Assembly: GCA_034620365.1 (NCBI GenBank)
Contig: JAQGEQ010000124.1
Coordinates: 406,973 to 470,972 of the forward strand
Length of the DNA stretch: 64,000 nucleotides
Reading direction: 5' to 3'
DNA from: Pegea sp. RAD2-039
Taxonomy: Eukaryota; Chordata; Thaliacea; Salpida; Salpidae
In this document: in pieces, positions 40,301 to 55,700 of the stretch
How positions within the stretch are numbered: position 1 is the first letter of the stretch
Layout: every line of letters starts with the position of its first letter
The notes under the pieces: model-generated
The model's database searches: none
Told to the model about the DNA's origin: nothing
Seen by the model: only the letters and a program-made list of their open reading frames with translations
Translations under genes and position numbers: made by a program

Positions 40301-41836
40301 TATTTTTATGTAAGTACCAAAACTTTACATTTCACAAATTCAGTTTTAATTTTGCAATAATTAAGTCTATTTTTCATACTAAAAACGTTGTTATAAAAGA
40401 TAGGAATTTACAAATTTAAGATTGTTTAAACTATATTACCAAGTTGGTATTAGTTGCTTAAAAATCAACAAAATAGTTGTCATAAACAACTCGGTTGTTT
40501 TAATTAAATTATCTTTTCTAAATTCTAATATTCTGAAAATGTAAGCTTTCCTCTGATGGTGAATTGTTTATATTTGACGTCAAATAGTTTAGCTGAGTTT
40601 GTGTAAAAGTAGTTCAATAAGTCTTTGTAACTGAAAATAAATAAATTAAAGAAAGTTAAATAACACAAGGACAAAAGAGTTGTAATAAAAGGTTGTTGTA
40701 TTCTTTGTTTATAGTGTCAAAATTTGAAATAACTAAGTTTTTTATCATTAAGTTAAATCAAGACAAAAAAGTTGTTTAAATCAAGTCTTAGTCACAGGAT
40801 GATTCATTCAAACTGTCTTAAAGAAAGAATAAAATTTGTGATTTTGAAAGTGAAAAAGGTTTTTGGGTTAATTATGGGGTTAAAAGTTGTGACAGTACTT
40901 TTTCTGCAAAATAGAAACTGACAAAAAAATGAATTAATATGCGAGAATGATGATTATTCATTTTAATTCTTGATGTTTTTAATCCCAGATATCAACGATT
41001 TAAAAAAAAAACAATTAAAAGTTCTGTATCTAAAAAAATAAAATAGTTTAATTTTATTTGAATAAATTTTAAATATCGTAAATATTATAATTTAGATTCT
41101 TAATAACAGTCAACCACAAATGATAACTTTAAATTTACTGTTGAAATAAGATCTATATCAAATTGATTGCCTACAAAGTTTGTAGATCTTGAAGAAGCAA
41201 CAAATTGATTTATTAACTACTTTAAATTTACTGTTTAGAATATTTCATTTCTACTACCGATAATTACAATAATTTAAATCAAATATAAAAACCAATTTTT
41301 AACAATATAGAAAACTTTCCAAAAGTAATTTAAATTAGGGAAATATTTGTTTAAATTTATACTTAAAATGTTTTTAAAAACAACGAAAGTTTAAAATCAT
41401 TCGTTTTAAAGTTTCTATGATCCAAAATACCTTCTAAATTATGTTGAAACAAAAAATGATACAAAACAAAAAAATTATTAAATTAGGATTTACAATTTTA
41501 AGCAAAAATATTAACCTTTTTAAATAAAATTTTAATAAAATAAGTAAAACTAGATAAAAACAGAAGTATGCATGTGAAAGTGGCTTCGAAATAAAACAAT
41601 GAATAAAGTTATTCAGTACAACTTTTTTTAATTATTTTAAAAACTTTTCCACAATAAACAAAATCTTCAAGAGTAATCATTTAGAATATTATTTCTTTTT
41701 TATATTTATACTTACATTATTCTTAAAAATAACAAAATTTATTGAAAAAAATCTACACTTAAGAAAGAACAACAAAGAAATCTTGTTTGAGGTTCATTAA
41801 AGGATCTAAATAAGTTTAAATTAGAAGAAATTAAAT
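37348..41836 (+). repeat. Array unit 3: C (37348-39032) + L (39033-41836)
   Basis: C of class C: the ORF is interrupted by two stops after the RYYS motif (tcctaataag). L carries the optional 0.53-kb segment at about 39325-39870. Confidence 0.9.
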
Positions 41837-44800
41837 ATAAGCTTTTAATCTGTAAATATTATTTTTACAACAAAACTTTTTTACACAATATTTAGAAAAA
41901 GTTAAAATTGTTTTTCTAAACTTGTTGTACATTTTGAAATCTTCGATAGATGACAAAAGTCAGCGAAGCATCACATACGAGTTCAGTAGCTTTTTGTCTA
42001 TAGCCTCAGGCAGTTCTATGAATTCAAAAAATTAAAAATTATATTAATCCAATAAAACCAGTTTTTACAGTTTGTAAATGGTGAGTTTTTGTCAATAAAT
42101 ATTTTTTTGTTATTTGAATTCTTTGATATTTTTGGTGATGTAATCAAATACTTTGTACACTATAAAAATCTATCTGAACTTTGTAAAGCACATAAGTAAT
42201 CACAAAAAAAGTTTATTTTACTTTAATTGACTACTTAGTAACTTTCAAGTATCATTTCAAAATGTAAACAATTGAAGTTTCAAGTGATACAATCACTTAA
42301 TTACTACAAACTTTCTACTTAAAATTCACTGTTGAAACATGATCAACATCAAAAATTTAATATGTCTCTTTTCAAGAGATACTACTCCAAATCAGTGTTA
42401 CTAGCTAGCTTATATATTAACAGTTTTAAGTTTAATGTTCGTGAGATTATTCAGAGTTTAATCTTTGTGTTCATTTTTCTACTATTCGTAATTACAATAT
42501 TTTATAGCAACATATCTAAAAGAAAAAATCTTTTCCACAATAAACAAAATCTTCAAGAGTATTTTGTAGAAAATTATATCTTTTGTTATATTTATATTTA
42601 CAGTGTTCTTAAAAATAACAAATTTAAATGTCTATTGTTTTAATTGTTTCATATTAACAAAAATTTATTTCGCTAAGCAAGACTGTGTTTGCTAAATGTG
42701 AAATTGAACAAGTTTGTTTAATTTGTTTTTGAGTTAACAACTTGTTTAAAGTCAGGATATTGTGTTGCTTTTCTTTTTCAATTTGTTACTTTAGTAGGGC
42801 TATTTTAAAGCAGATAAGAAATTAAACAAAACATTGATTGTTGAAGATCATAAATATATTTTATTGTTGAAGATCATAGAAATATTTGATTGTTTTTCCT
42901 CTAAATTTTGTCATGATTATTTGAAAATATGTTTGGTAGCTTTGAGGTTAAACAACCTTTTTCAATCAACATCACAACATCACGTCGAAACTAACCCAAC
43001 CCACAAGTAATAGATTAAACAGTTATTATATATACCAAGTTTTTTTTTTTCAATGGGTAAGGTATTCCAAGGTATAGAAAGTTAGTTATTTTGAGGTTGA
43101 ACAAGCTTCAACTAAAATGTGAAAAAAATTGAATATTAACAACGTGGTCTGTTGTTGGAATAAAGAAAAACTTCAAACTAAAAAAGATGAAAAAAAGACG
43201 TTTTAGCCTAAAGCTATAAGAATAAACTTCTACAATCGTCGAGCTAAACACTATTTTTCTAAGATTTGTTTTGCTCAAAGAACAGAGATTGATTTAACAT
43301 CTAAAAAAATAAAACATTTTAACAGTTACTCCTTTTTGGAATTAATCAATTAACTAATTGTGGCACTTTTTCGACTCAAGTTGAGAAAGTGAAGAGAATA
43401 GAGAGGGAGTAGTTTTTATTAAACATAAGTTAGAGATCTAATAAGAGTCTTGAAAACAAACTAATTAAAAAAATTGCCGCGGACTACAATAAAAACGAAA
43501 TAAGAAACTCATATGTGACGCTTGGTTGACTTTTGTTATCTTTAATAACTAAAAGTAATCTTGGTTTTGTTTTAGGTTTAAAAAAATTACTTTAAGTTTT
43601 TAATAAACTTTTTTTCTGACTCAATCATAATGAATGTTTTCTGTTTTAAATTTGATTAATTAAGTGATAAAAAATCAAACTTTTTGTTTAGTTAATATAC
43701 GTTTTTATTTTTAGATATCTATAAATATCTGATATTTGAAATAAACAAAGTTTATAAATGTTTACTGAATCCACTTGAATTTTGTAAATCAAAAAATATT
43801 TCTCGGTCAGATTTAGTAACAAGATATATTAACTTTTAACTTTTATGATAATTGAAAATGATATTTAGAAATGTAATTTTAGAAGAAAATTCATGAAATT
43901 ATTGAAGTTTTTGTTGTTATTAGTATTATAAATCATCCTTTATTTAGCTTATACAATTACACCTTTCAATTTAATGTTTTTAAGACGTTCTATTTCTACT
44001 ATTAGTAAAAATTATTTTCTTTTAGACTTGATATCTAATTAGATAAATTAAAGATAAAATTTAAAAAGTAACTTTAACAAGTTTACGTTTAGTATTTTTG
44101 ATGTTTTTATAAACGAAAATGAAAACAGCATCTTCTATTATCTATTGTTTTGAAACTAAAATTAAATGAAAAATCTTTGGCCACCTCTTAAAACATTTTA
44201 TTAAATATTTTGTCTTTATAAAGTAGTGGTTCTGAACTAACTTTTGTTTATTTTTGATACTAAAATTTTTATTTATTTTTATGTTAGTACCAAAACTTTA
44301 CATTTCACAAATTCAGTTTTAATTTTACAATAATTAAGTCTATTTTTCATACTAAAAACGTTGTTATAAAAGTCAGGAATTTACAAATTTAAGATTGTTT
44401 AAATTGTATTACCAAGTTGGTATTAGTTGCTTAAAAATCAACAAAATAGTTGTCATAAACAACTCGATTATTTTAATTAAATTATCTTTTCTAAATTCTA
44501 ATATTCTGAAACTGTAAGCTTTCTTCTGATGGTAAATTGTTTATATTTGACGTCAAATAGTTTAGCTGAGTTTGTGTAAAAGTAGTTCAATAAGTCTTTG
44601 TAACTAAAAATAAATAAATTAAAGAAAGCTAAATAACACAAGGTCAAAATAGTTGTAATAAAAGTTTGTTGTATTCTTTGTTTATAGTGTCAAAATTTGA
44701 AATTTATAAGTTTTTTATCATTAAGTTAAATCAAGACAAAAAAGTTGTTTAAATCAAGTCTTAATCACAGGATGATTCATTCAAACTGTCTTAAAGAAAG

Positions 44801-45826
44801 AATAAAATTTGTGATTTTGAGAGTGAAAAAGGTTTTTGGGTTAATTATGGGGTTAAAAGTTGTGACAGTACTTTTTCTGCAAAAAAAAAACTGACAAAAA
44901 AATGAATTAATATGCGAGAATGATGATTATTCATTTTAATTCTTGATGTTTTAAATCCCAGATATCAGCGATTAAAAAAAAAACAATTAAAAATTCTGTA
45001 TCTAAAAAAATAAAATAGTTTAATTTTATTTGAATAAATTTTTTAAATGTAAATAAATTTTAAATATCATAAATATTGTAATTTAGATTCTAAATAACAG
45101 TCAACTACAAATGATAACTTTAAATTTACTGTTGAAAAAAGATCGATATCAAATTGATTGCCTACAACGTTTGTAGATCTTGAAGAAGCAACAAATTGAT
45201 TTATTAACTACTTTAAATTTACTGTTTAGAATATTTCATTTCTACTACCGATAATTACAATAATTTAAATCAAATATAAAAACCAATTTTTAACAATATA
45301 GAAAACTTTCCAAAAGTAATTTAAATTAGGGAAATATTTGTTTAAATTTATACTTAAAATGTTTTTAAAAACAACGAAAGTTTAAAATCATTTGTTTTAA
45401 AGTTTCTATGATCCAAAATACCTTCTAAATTATGTTTAAACAAAATATGTTACAAAACAAAAAAATTTATTAATTAGGATTTACAATTTTAAACAAAAAC
45501 TTTAATTTTTTTAATAAAAATTCAATAAAATAATTAAAACTAGATAAAAACAGAAGTATGCATGTGAAAGTGGCTTCGAAATAAAACAATGAATAAAGTT
45601 ATTCAGTACAACTTTTTTTAATTATTTTAAAAACTTTTCCACAATAAACAAAATCTTCAAGAGTAATCATTTAGAATATTATTTCTTTTTTATATTTATA
45701 CTTACATTATTCTTAAAAATAACAAAATTTATTGAAAAAAATCTACACTTAAGAAAGAACAACAAAGAAATCTTGTTTGAGGTTCATTAAAGGATCTAAA
45801 TAAGTTTAAATTAGCAGAAATTAAAT
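41837..45826 (+). repeat. Array unit 4: C (41837-43544) + short L (43545-45826)
   Basis: C of class A: ORF open from ATG 42362 but frameshifted near its end (stop at 42643). L lacks the optional segment: the sequence runs from ACTTTTAACTTTTATGATAA (about 43835) straight on, so the unit is only 3.99 kb. Confidence 0.9.
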
Positions 45827-48222
45827 ATAAGCTTTTAATCTGTAAATATTATTTTTACAACAAAACTTTTTTACACAATATTTAGAAAAAGTTAAAATTG
45901 TTTTTCTAAACTTGTTGTACATTTTGAAATCTTCGATAGATGACAAAAGTCAGCGAAGCATCACATACGAGTTCAGTAGCTTTTTGTCTATAGCCTCAGG
46001 CAGTTCTATGAATTCAAAAAATTAAAAATTATATTAATCCAATAAAACAAGTTTTTACAGTTTGTAAATGGTGAGTTTTTGTCAATAAATATTTTTTTGT
46101 TATTTGAATTCTTTGATATTTTTGGTGATGTAATCAAATACTTTGTACACTATAAAAATCTATCTGAACGTTGTAAAGCACATAAGTAATCACAAAAAAA
46201 GTTTATTTTACTTTAATTGACTACTTAGTAACTTTCAAGTATCATTTCAAAATGTAAACAATTGAAGTTTCAAGTGATACAATCACTTAATTACTACAAA
46301 CTTTCTACTTAGAATTCACTGTTGAAACATGATCAACATCAAAATTTGAAAAGGTCGCTATTCGAGAGAAACAACTCCTAATAAGTGTTACAAGCTAGCT
46401 TATATATTAACAGTTTTAAGTTTAATGTTTGTGTTTATTTTTCTACTATTCGTAATTACAATATTTTATAGCAACATATCTAAAAGAAAAAACCTCTTCC
46501 ACAATAAACAAAATCTTCAAGAGTATTATTTAGAAAATTATATCTTTTGTTATATTTATTCTTACAGTGTTCTTAAAAATAACAAATGTAAAAGTCTATT
46601 GTTTTAATTGTTTCATATTAACTAAAATTTATTTCGCTAAGCAAGACTGTGTTTGCTAAATGTGAAATTGAACAAGTTTGTTTAATTAGTTTTTGAGTTA
46701 ACAACTTGTTTAAAGTCAGGATATTGCGTTTCTTTTCGTTTTCAATTTGTTACTTTAGTTGGACTATTTTAAAGCAGATAAGAAATTAAACAAAACATTG
46801 ATTGTTGAAAATCATAAATATATTTGATTGTTGAAAATCATAAATATATTTTATTGTTTTTCCTTCAATATTTGTCATGATTATTTGAAAATATGTTTGG
46901 TAGCTTTGAGGTTAAACAACCTTTTTCAATCAACATCACAACATCACGTCGAAACTAACCCAACCCACAAGTAATAGATTAAACAGTTATTATAATTACC
47001 AAGTTTTTTTTCAATGGGAAAGGCATTTTTAAAGCACTCGTTGATTGAAAAATCGCATATTTTGAGGTTGAACAAGCTTCAACTAAAATGTGAAAAAAAT
47101 TAAATATTGACAACGTGGTCTGTTGTTGGAATAAAGAAAAATTTCAAAATTAAAAAAGATGAAAAAAGACGTTTTAGCCTAAAGCTATAAGAATAAACTT
47201 CTACAATCGTCGAGCTAAACACTATTTTTCTAAGATTTGTTTTGCTCAAAGAACAGAGATTAATTTAACCTCTAAAAAAATAAAATATTTTAACAGTTAC
47301 TCCTTTTTTGGAATTAATCAATTAACTAATTGTGGCACTTTTTCGACTCAAGTTGAGAAAGTGAAGAGAATAGCGAGGAAGTAGTTTTTATTAAAAATAA
47401 ATTAGAGATCTAATAAGAGTCTTGAAAACAAATTAATTAAAAAAATTGCCTCGGGCTACAAAAAAATAGAAATAAGAAACTCATATGTGACGCTTGGTTG
47501 ACTTTTGCTATCTTTAAACAAAAAGCAAGTTGTACAAAAAGATAACAAAAAAGTTTTATTATTTTTTAAATAATTTGTAAAATAGCAAAACGTGTTATCA
47601 CAATATCAAGATACACAGATAAGAAGGAAATGTTTAAAATCTAATAAAAAAGCAGAGTAAATGAACGTAAAGTTGTTTCAAACTTGTTTTGTTTGTTGTT
47701 TTTAAACATTATTCAACAAAATTTATGAAAAGTTAATTTGAGTTTCTGTTAGCTCATCATACTTTGAAGACTTTGTTTTTAAGCTTCGAGTTAACTTGGT
47801 TTAGTCTTCAGTCAGCTTCAAGTTTAAAAAAAGCCATATTAGACAGCAACAAGAATCTCCAAACTCAAAGTTATCAAAATGTTTGCTAAGGATGATGCTT
47901 TTTATGATTTGGTATTAGAAAAAATAATAATATTTGTTTTAAACTTTCTTTTATCACACAATCTTGTTGCGAGTAAAAAGTTACGGAAAAGTTTAAATGT
48001 ATAATTGTAAAATTGTTTTATTAATACAAGTTAGATGGTTTTAATATGAAGCAGTTAACAAAATTATTTAAATAGATTAACTATTCCATTGTACAAATAT
48101 CTACTGTATTAAAGATAGAAGTATTTTGATACTTTGTAGAAAAGACGAGTAATTTGAAGTTTTTTTCATCATTATCAATGCTTACTACCTTATTTAAATT
48201 TTTAAATTAGCAGAAATTAAAT
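45827..48222 (+). repeat. Array unit 5: C (45827-47515) + S (47516-48222)
   Basis: Class B, nearly identical to unit 2 across both modules, including the 20-bp deletion and the GATTGTTGAAAATCATAAAT duplication. The two lie 10.9 kb apart, which defines the higher-order period. Confidence 0.9.
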
Positions 48223-51200
48223 ATAAGCTTTTAATCTGTAAATGTTATTTTTACTACAACACTTTTTTACATAATATTTAGAAAATGTTAAAATTGTTTT
48301 TCTAAACTTGTCGTACATTTTGAAATCATTGAAATGTGACAAAAGTCACCGAAGCATCACATACGAGTTCAGTAGCCTTTTGTCTATAGCCTCAGGCAGT
48401 TTTATGAATTCAAAAAATAAAAAAATATTAAAATCCAATAAAACAAGTTTTTACAGTTTGTAAATGGTGAGTTTTTGTCAATAAACATTTTTTTTTGTTA
48501 TTTGATTTCTTTGATATTTTTCGTGATGTAATCAAATACTTTGTACACTATAAAAATCTATCTGAACTTTGTTAAGCACCTAAGTAATAACAAAAAATGT
48601 TTATTTTACTTTATTTGACTACTTAGTAACTTTCAAGTTTCATTTTAAAATGTAAACAATTGAAGTTTCAAGTGATACAATCACTTATTTACAACAAACT
48701 TTCTACTTATAATTCACTGTTGAAACATGATCAACATCAAAAATTGAATATGTCTCTTTTCATGAGATACTACTCCTAATAAGTGTTACAATCTAGCTTA
48801 TATATTAACAGTTTTAAGTTTAATGTTTGTGAGATTATTCAGAGTTTAACCTTTGTGTTCATTTTTCTACTATTCGTAATTACAATATTTTATAGCAACA
48901 TATCTAAAAGAAAAAACCTTTTCTACAATAAACAAAATCTTCATGAGTATTTTTTAGAATATTATTTCTTTTTTATATTTATACTTACATTTTTCTTAAA
49001 AATAACAAATTTAAAAGTCTATTGTTTTAATTGTTTCATATTAACTAAAATTTATCTCGCTAAGCAAGACTGTGTTTGCTAAATGTGAAATTGAACAAGT
49101 TTGTTTAATTTGTTTTTGAGTTAACAAGTTGTTTACAGTCAGGATATTGTGTTGCTTTTATTTTTCAATTTGTTACTTTAGCTGGACTATTTTAAAGCAG
49201 ATAAGAAATTAAACAAAACATTGATTGTTGAAAATCATAAATATATTTGATTGTTTTTCCTTCAATATTTGTCATGATTGTTTGAAATTATGTTTGGTAG
49301 CTTTGAGGTTAAACAACCTTTTTCAATCAACATCACAACATCACGTCGAAACCAACCCAACCCACAAGTAATAGATTAAACAGTTATTATATATACCAAG
49401 TTTTTTTTCAATGGGTAATTTCATAGTATTCGTAGTATATAAAAAGTTGCATATTTTGAGGTTGAACAAGCTTCAACTAAAATGTGAAAAAAATTGAATA
49501 TTGGCAACGTGGTCTGTTGTTGAATAAAGAAATATTTCAAAATAAAAGAGATGAAAAAAAAACGTTTAAGCCTAAAGCTATAAGAATAAACTTCAATAAT
49601 CGTCGAGTTAAACAATTTTTTTCTAAGATTTGTTTTGCTCAAAGAACAGAGATTAATTTAACATCTAAAAAAATAAAGCATTTTAACAGTTACTCCTTTT
49701 TTGGAATTAATCAATTAACTAATTGTGGCACTTTTTCGACTCAAGTTGAGACAGTGAAGAGAATAGAAAGGAAGTAGTTTTTATTAAAAATAAATTAGAG
49801 ATCTAATAAGAGTCTTGAAAACAAACTAATTAAAAAAATTGCCTCGGGCTACAAAAAAAAAACGAAATAAGAAACTCATATGTGACGCTTGGTTGACTTT
49901 TGTTATCTTTAATAACTAAAAGTAATATTGGTTTTGTTTTAGGTTTAAAAAAATTACTTTAAGTTTTCAATAAACTTTTTTTCTGACTCAATCATATTGA
50001 ATGTTTTCTGTTTTAAATTTGATTAACTAAGTGATAAAAATCAAACTTTTTGTTTAGTTAATATACGATTTTATTTTTAGATATCTATAAATATCTGATA
50101 TTTGAAATAAACAAAGTTTATAAGTGTTTACTGAATCCACTTGAATTTTGTAAATCAAAAATATTTCTCGGTCAGATTTAATAACAAAATAAATTAACTT
50201 TTATCAAATTACTTATTTAGTTTTATAAAAGTCATTCTAGTTATTTTTTAACTACAATATTTGCTAGATATCACTGTAACTAATTAATTTTTGATATTTT
50301 TGATACAAAAGTTTTTATTTATTTATACATCTATATATATAATTTATATAATATTTATATATACTTTTTTCATACAAACATTGTTGATTACAAAATTAAA
50401 CAAATTAAATTAGAATAATTTCATCAAAAAACACTTTTAGATTGTTTAAATTTTTAAAACAGCTTTTAAATAGATTTTTTTCATTTATATCTGTATGTAT
50501 TTACACAAAGAACACAATTGTATCACAGATATTATAATTTGAGAAGTATTTAAAAAAAATTTAATTTCAAAATTCTTTTTAATCAATTTTTTATTTAAAA
50601 TATTGTATGGAGCAAATATTTAAGCAAAAGACAATTTAAAATATTTATCTTAAAACAATTTATTCGAATCTTAAAACATGAAGTAGTTATATTTCTTATT
50701 AAGTAAAATATACTTCTCTCATCTTATTTTGCAAATTTATTATTTATGATAATTGAAATTGATATTTACAAATGTAATTTTAGAAGAAAATTCATGAAAT
50801 TATTAAAGTTTTTTTTGTTATTAATATTATAAATCATCCTTTATTTAGCTTATACAATTACACCTTTGAATTTAATGTTTTTAAGACGTTCTATTTGTAC
50901 TATAAGTAAAAATTATTTTCTTTTAGACTTGATATCTACTTAGATAAATTAAAGATAAAATTTAAAAAGTAACTTTAACAAGTTTACTTTTAGTATTTTT
51001 GATGTTTTTATAAACGAAAATGAAAACATCATCTTCTATTATCTATTGTTTTGAAACTAAAATTAAATGAATAATCTTCGGCCACCTCTTAAAACATTTT
51101 GTTATATATTTTGTCTTTATAAAGTAGTGGTTCTGAACTTACTTTTATTTATTTTTGATACTAAAATTTTTATTTATTTTTATTTAAGTACCAAAACTTT

Positions 51201-52724
51201 ACATTTCACAAATTCAGTTTTAATTTTACAATAATTAAGTCTACTTTTCATACTAAAAACGTTGTTATAAAAGATAGGAATTTACAAATTTAAGATTGTT
51301 TAAACTGTATTACCAAGTTGGTATTAGTTGCTTAAAAATCAACAAAATAGTTGTCATAAACAACTCGGTTATTTAATTAAATTATCTTTTCTAAATTCTT
51401 ATATTCTGAAACTGTAAGCTTTCTTCTGATGGTAAATTGTTTATATTTGACGTCAAATAGTTTAGCTGAGTTTGTGTAAAAGTAGTTCAATAAGTCTTTG
51501 TAACTAAAATAAATAAATTAAAGAAAGTTAAATAACACAACGACAGTATAGTTGTAATAAAAGGTTGTTGTATTCTTTGTTTATAGTATCAATATTTGAA
51601 ATAACTAAGTTTTTTATCATTAAGTTAAATCAAGACAAAAAAGTTGTCTAAATCAAGTCTTAGTCACAGGATGATTCATTCAAACTGTCTTAAAGAAAGA
51701 ATAAAATTTGTGATTTTGAAAGTGAAAAAGGTTTTTGGGTTAATTATGGGGTTAAAAGTTGTGACAGTACTTTTTCTGCAAAATAAAAACTGACAAAAAA
51801 ATGAATTAATATGCGAGAATGATGATTATTCATTTTAATTCTTGATGTTTTAAATCCCAGATATCAACGATTTAAAAAAACAATTAAAAATTCTGTATCT
51901 AAAAAAATAAAATAGTTTAATTTTATTTGAATAAATTTTTTAAATGTAAATAAATTTTAAATATCATAAATATTGTAATTTAGATTCTAAATAACAGTCA
52001 ACTACAAATGATAACTTTAAATTTACTGTTGAAAAAAGATCGATATCAAATTGATTGCCTACAACGTTTGTAGATCTTGAAGAAGCAACAAATTGATTTA
52101 TTAACTACTTTAAATTTACTGTTTAGAATATTTCATTTCTACTACCGATAATTACAATAATTTAAATCAAATATAAAAACCAATTTTTAACAATATAGAA
52201 AACTTTCCAAAAGTAATTTAAATTAGGGAAATATTTGTTTAAATTTATACTTAAAATGTTTTTAAAAACAACGAAAGTTTAAAATCATTCGTTTTAAAGT
52301 TTCTATGATCCAAAATACCTTCTAAATTATGTTGAAACAAAAAATGATACCAAACAAAAAAATTATTAAATTAGGATTTACAGTTTTAAGCAAAAATATT
52401 AACCTTTTTAAATAAAATTTTAATAAAATAAGTAAAACTAGATAAAAACAGAAGTATGCATGTGAAAGTGGCTTCGAAATAAAACAATGAATAAAGTTAT
52501 TCAGTACAACTTTTTTTAATTATTTTAAAAACTTTTCCACAATAAACAAAATCTTCAAGAGTAATCATTTAGAATATTATTTCTTTTTTATATTTATACT
52601 TACATTATTCTTAAAAATAACAAAATTTATTGAAAAAAATCTACACTTAAGAAAGAACAACAAAGAAATCTTGTTTGAGGTTCATTAAAGGATCTAAATA
52701 AGTTTAAATTAGCAGAAATTAAAT
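48223..52724 (+). repeat. Array unit 6: C (48223-49910) + L (49911-52724)
   Basis: Class C, close to unit 3. Its L carries private changes (ctatttgtactataagt near 50893 and ctacttagataaa near 50936) that recur only in unit 7. The optional segment is at about 50200-50740. Confidence 0.9.
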
Positions 52725-55700
52725 ATAAGCTTTTAATCTGTAAATATTATTTTTACAACAAAACTTTTTTACACAATATTTAGAAAAAGTTAAAATTGTT
52801 TTTCTAAACTTGTTGTACATTTTGAAATCTTCGATAGATGACAAAAGTCAGCGAAGCATCACATACGAGTTCAGTAGCTTTTTGTCTATAGCCTCAGGCA
52901 GTTCTATGAATTCAAAAAATTAAAAATTATATTAATCCAATAAAACCAGTTTTTACAGTTTGTAAATGGTGAGTTTTTGTCAATAAATATTTTTTTGTTA
53001 TTTGAATTCTTTGATATTTTTGGTGATGTAATCAAATACTTTGTACACTATAAAAATCTATCTGAACGTTGTAAAGCACATAAGTAATCACAATAAAAGT
53101 TTATTTTACTTTAATTGACTACTTAGTAACTTTCAAGTATCATTTCAAAATGTAAACAATTGAAGTTTCAAGTGATACAATCACTTAATTACTACAAACT
53201 TTCTACTTAGAATTCACTGTTGAAACATGATCAACATCAAAATTTGAAAAGGTCGCTATTCGAGAGAAACAACTCCTAATAAGTGTTACAAGCTAGCTTA
53301 TATATTAACAGTTTTAAGTTTAATGTTTGTGTTTATTTTTCTACTATTCGTAATTACAATATTTTATAGCAACATATCTAAAAGAAAAAACCTCTTCCAC
53401 AATAAACAAAATCTTCAAGAGTATTATTTAGAAAATTATATCTTTTGTTATATTTATGCTTACAGTGTTCTTAAAAATAACAAATGTAAAAGTCTATTGT
53501 TTTAATTGTTTCATATTAACTAAAATTTATTTCGCTAAGCAAGACTGTGTTTGCTAAATGTGAAATTGAACAAGTTTGTTTAATTTGTTTTTGAGTTAAC
53601 AACTTGTTTACAGTCAGGATATTGTGTTGCTTTTATTTTTCAATTTGTTACTTTAGCTGGACTATTTTAAAGCAGATAAGAAATTAAACAAAACATTGAT
53701 TGTTGAAAATCATAAATATATTTGATTGTTTTTCCTTCAATATTTGTCATGATTGTTTGAAATTATGTTTGGTAGCTTTGAGGTTAAACAACCTTTTTCA
53801 ATCAACATCACAACATCACGTCGAAACAAACCCAACCCACAAGTAATAGATTAAACAGTTATTATATATACCAAGTTTTTTTTCAATGGGTAATTTCATA
53901 GTATTCGTAGTATATAAAAGTTGCATATTTTGAGGTTGAACAAGCTTCAACTAAAATGTGAAAAAAATTGAATATTGACAACGTGGTCTGTTGTTGAATA
54001 AAGAAATATTTCAAAATAAAAGAGATGAAAAAAAGACGTTTAAGCCTAAAGCTATAAGAATAAACTTCAATAATCGTCGAGTTAAACAATTTTTTTCTAA
54101 GATTTGTTTTGCTCAAAGAACAGAGATTAATTTAACATCTAAAAAAATAAAGCATTTTAACAGTTACTCCTTTTTTGGAATTAATCAATTAACTAATTGT
54201 GGCACTTTTTCGACTCAAGTTGAGACAGTGAAGAGAATAGAAAGGAAGTAGTTTTTATTAAAAATAAATTAGAGATCTAATAAGAGTCTTGAAAACAAAC
54301 TAATTAAAAAAATTGCCTCGGGCTACAATAAAAACGAAATAAGAAACTCATATGTGACGCTTGGTTGACTTTTGTTATCTTTAATAACTAAAAGTAATCT
54401 TGGTTTTGTTTTAGGTTTTAAAAAAATTACTTTAAGTTTTCAATAAACTTTTTTTCTGACTCAATCATATTGAATGTTTTCTGTTTTAAATTTGATTAAC
54501 TAAGTGATAAAAAATCAAACTTTTTGTTTAGTTAATATACGATTTTATTTTTAGATATCTATAAATATCTGATATTTGAAATAAACAAAGTTTATAAGTG
54601 TTTACTGAATCCACTTGAATTTTGTAAATCAAAAATATTTCTCGGTCAGATTTAATAACAAAATAAATTAACTTTTATCAAATTACTTATTTAGTTTTAT
54701 AAAAGTCATTCTAGTTATTTTTTAACTACAATATTTGCTAGATATCACTGTAACTAATTAATTTTTGATATTTTTGATACAAAAGTTTTTATTTATTTAT
54801 ACATCTATATATATAATTTATATAATATTTATATATACTTTTTTCATACAAACATTGTTGATTACAAAATTAAACAAATTAAATTAGAATAATTTCATCA
54901 AAAAACACTTTTAGATTGTTTAAATTTTTAAAACAGCTTTTAAATAGATTTTTTTCATTTATATCTGTATGTATTTACACAAAGAACACAATTGTATCAC
55001 AGATATTATAATTTGAGAAGTATTTAAAAAAAATTTAATTTCAAAATTCTTTTTAATCAATTTTTTATTTAAAATATTGTATGGAGCAAATATTTAAGCA
55101 AAAGACAATTTAAAATATTTATCTTAAAACAATTTATTCGAATCTTAAAACATGAAGTAGTTATATTTCTTATTTAGTAAAATATACTTCTCTCATCTTA
55201 TTTTGCAAATTTATTATTTATGATAATTGAAATTGATATTTACAAATGTAATTTTAGAAGAAAATTCATGAAATTATTAAAGTTTTTGTTGTTATTAATA
55301 TTATAAATCATCCTTTATTTAGCTTATACAATTACACCTTTCAATTTAATGTTTTTAAGACGTTCTATTTGTACTATAAGTAAAAATTATTTTCTTTTAG
55401 ACTTGATATCTACTTAGATAAATTAAAGATAAAATTTAAAAAGTAACTTTAACAAGTTTACTTTTAGTATTTTTGATGTTTTTATAAACGAAAATGAAAA
55501 CATCATCTTCTATTATCTATTGTTTTGAAACTAAAATTAAATGAATAATCTTCGGCCACCTCTTAAAACATTTTGTTATATATTTTGTCTTTATAAAGTA
55601 GTGGTTCTGAACTTACTTTTATTTATTTTTGATACTAAAATTTTTATTTATTTTTATTTAAGTACCAAAACTTTACATTTCACAAATTCAGTTTTAATTT

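Noticed and set aside
49421-54251. Overlapping open frames on both strands of C (for example 49484-49777 and 53883-54116)
   Set aside because: Present only in some units, lacking good ATG starts or broken elsewhere, and sense and antisense frames overlap; best explained by AT-rich repeat sequence.
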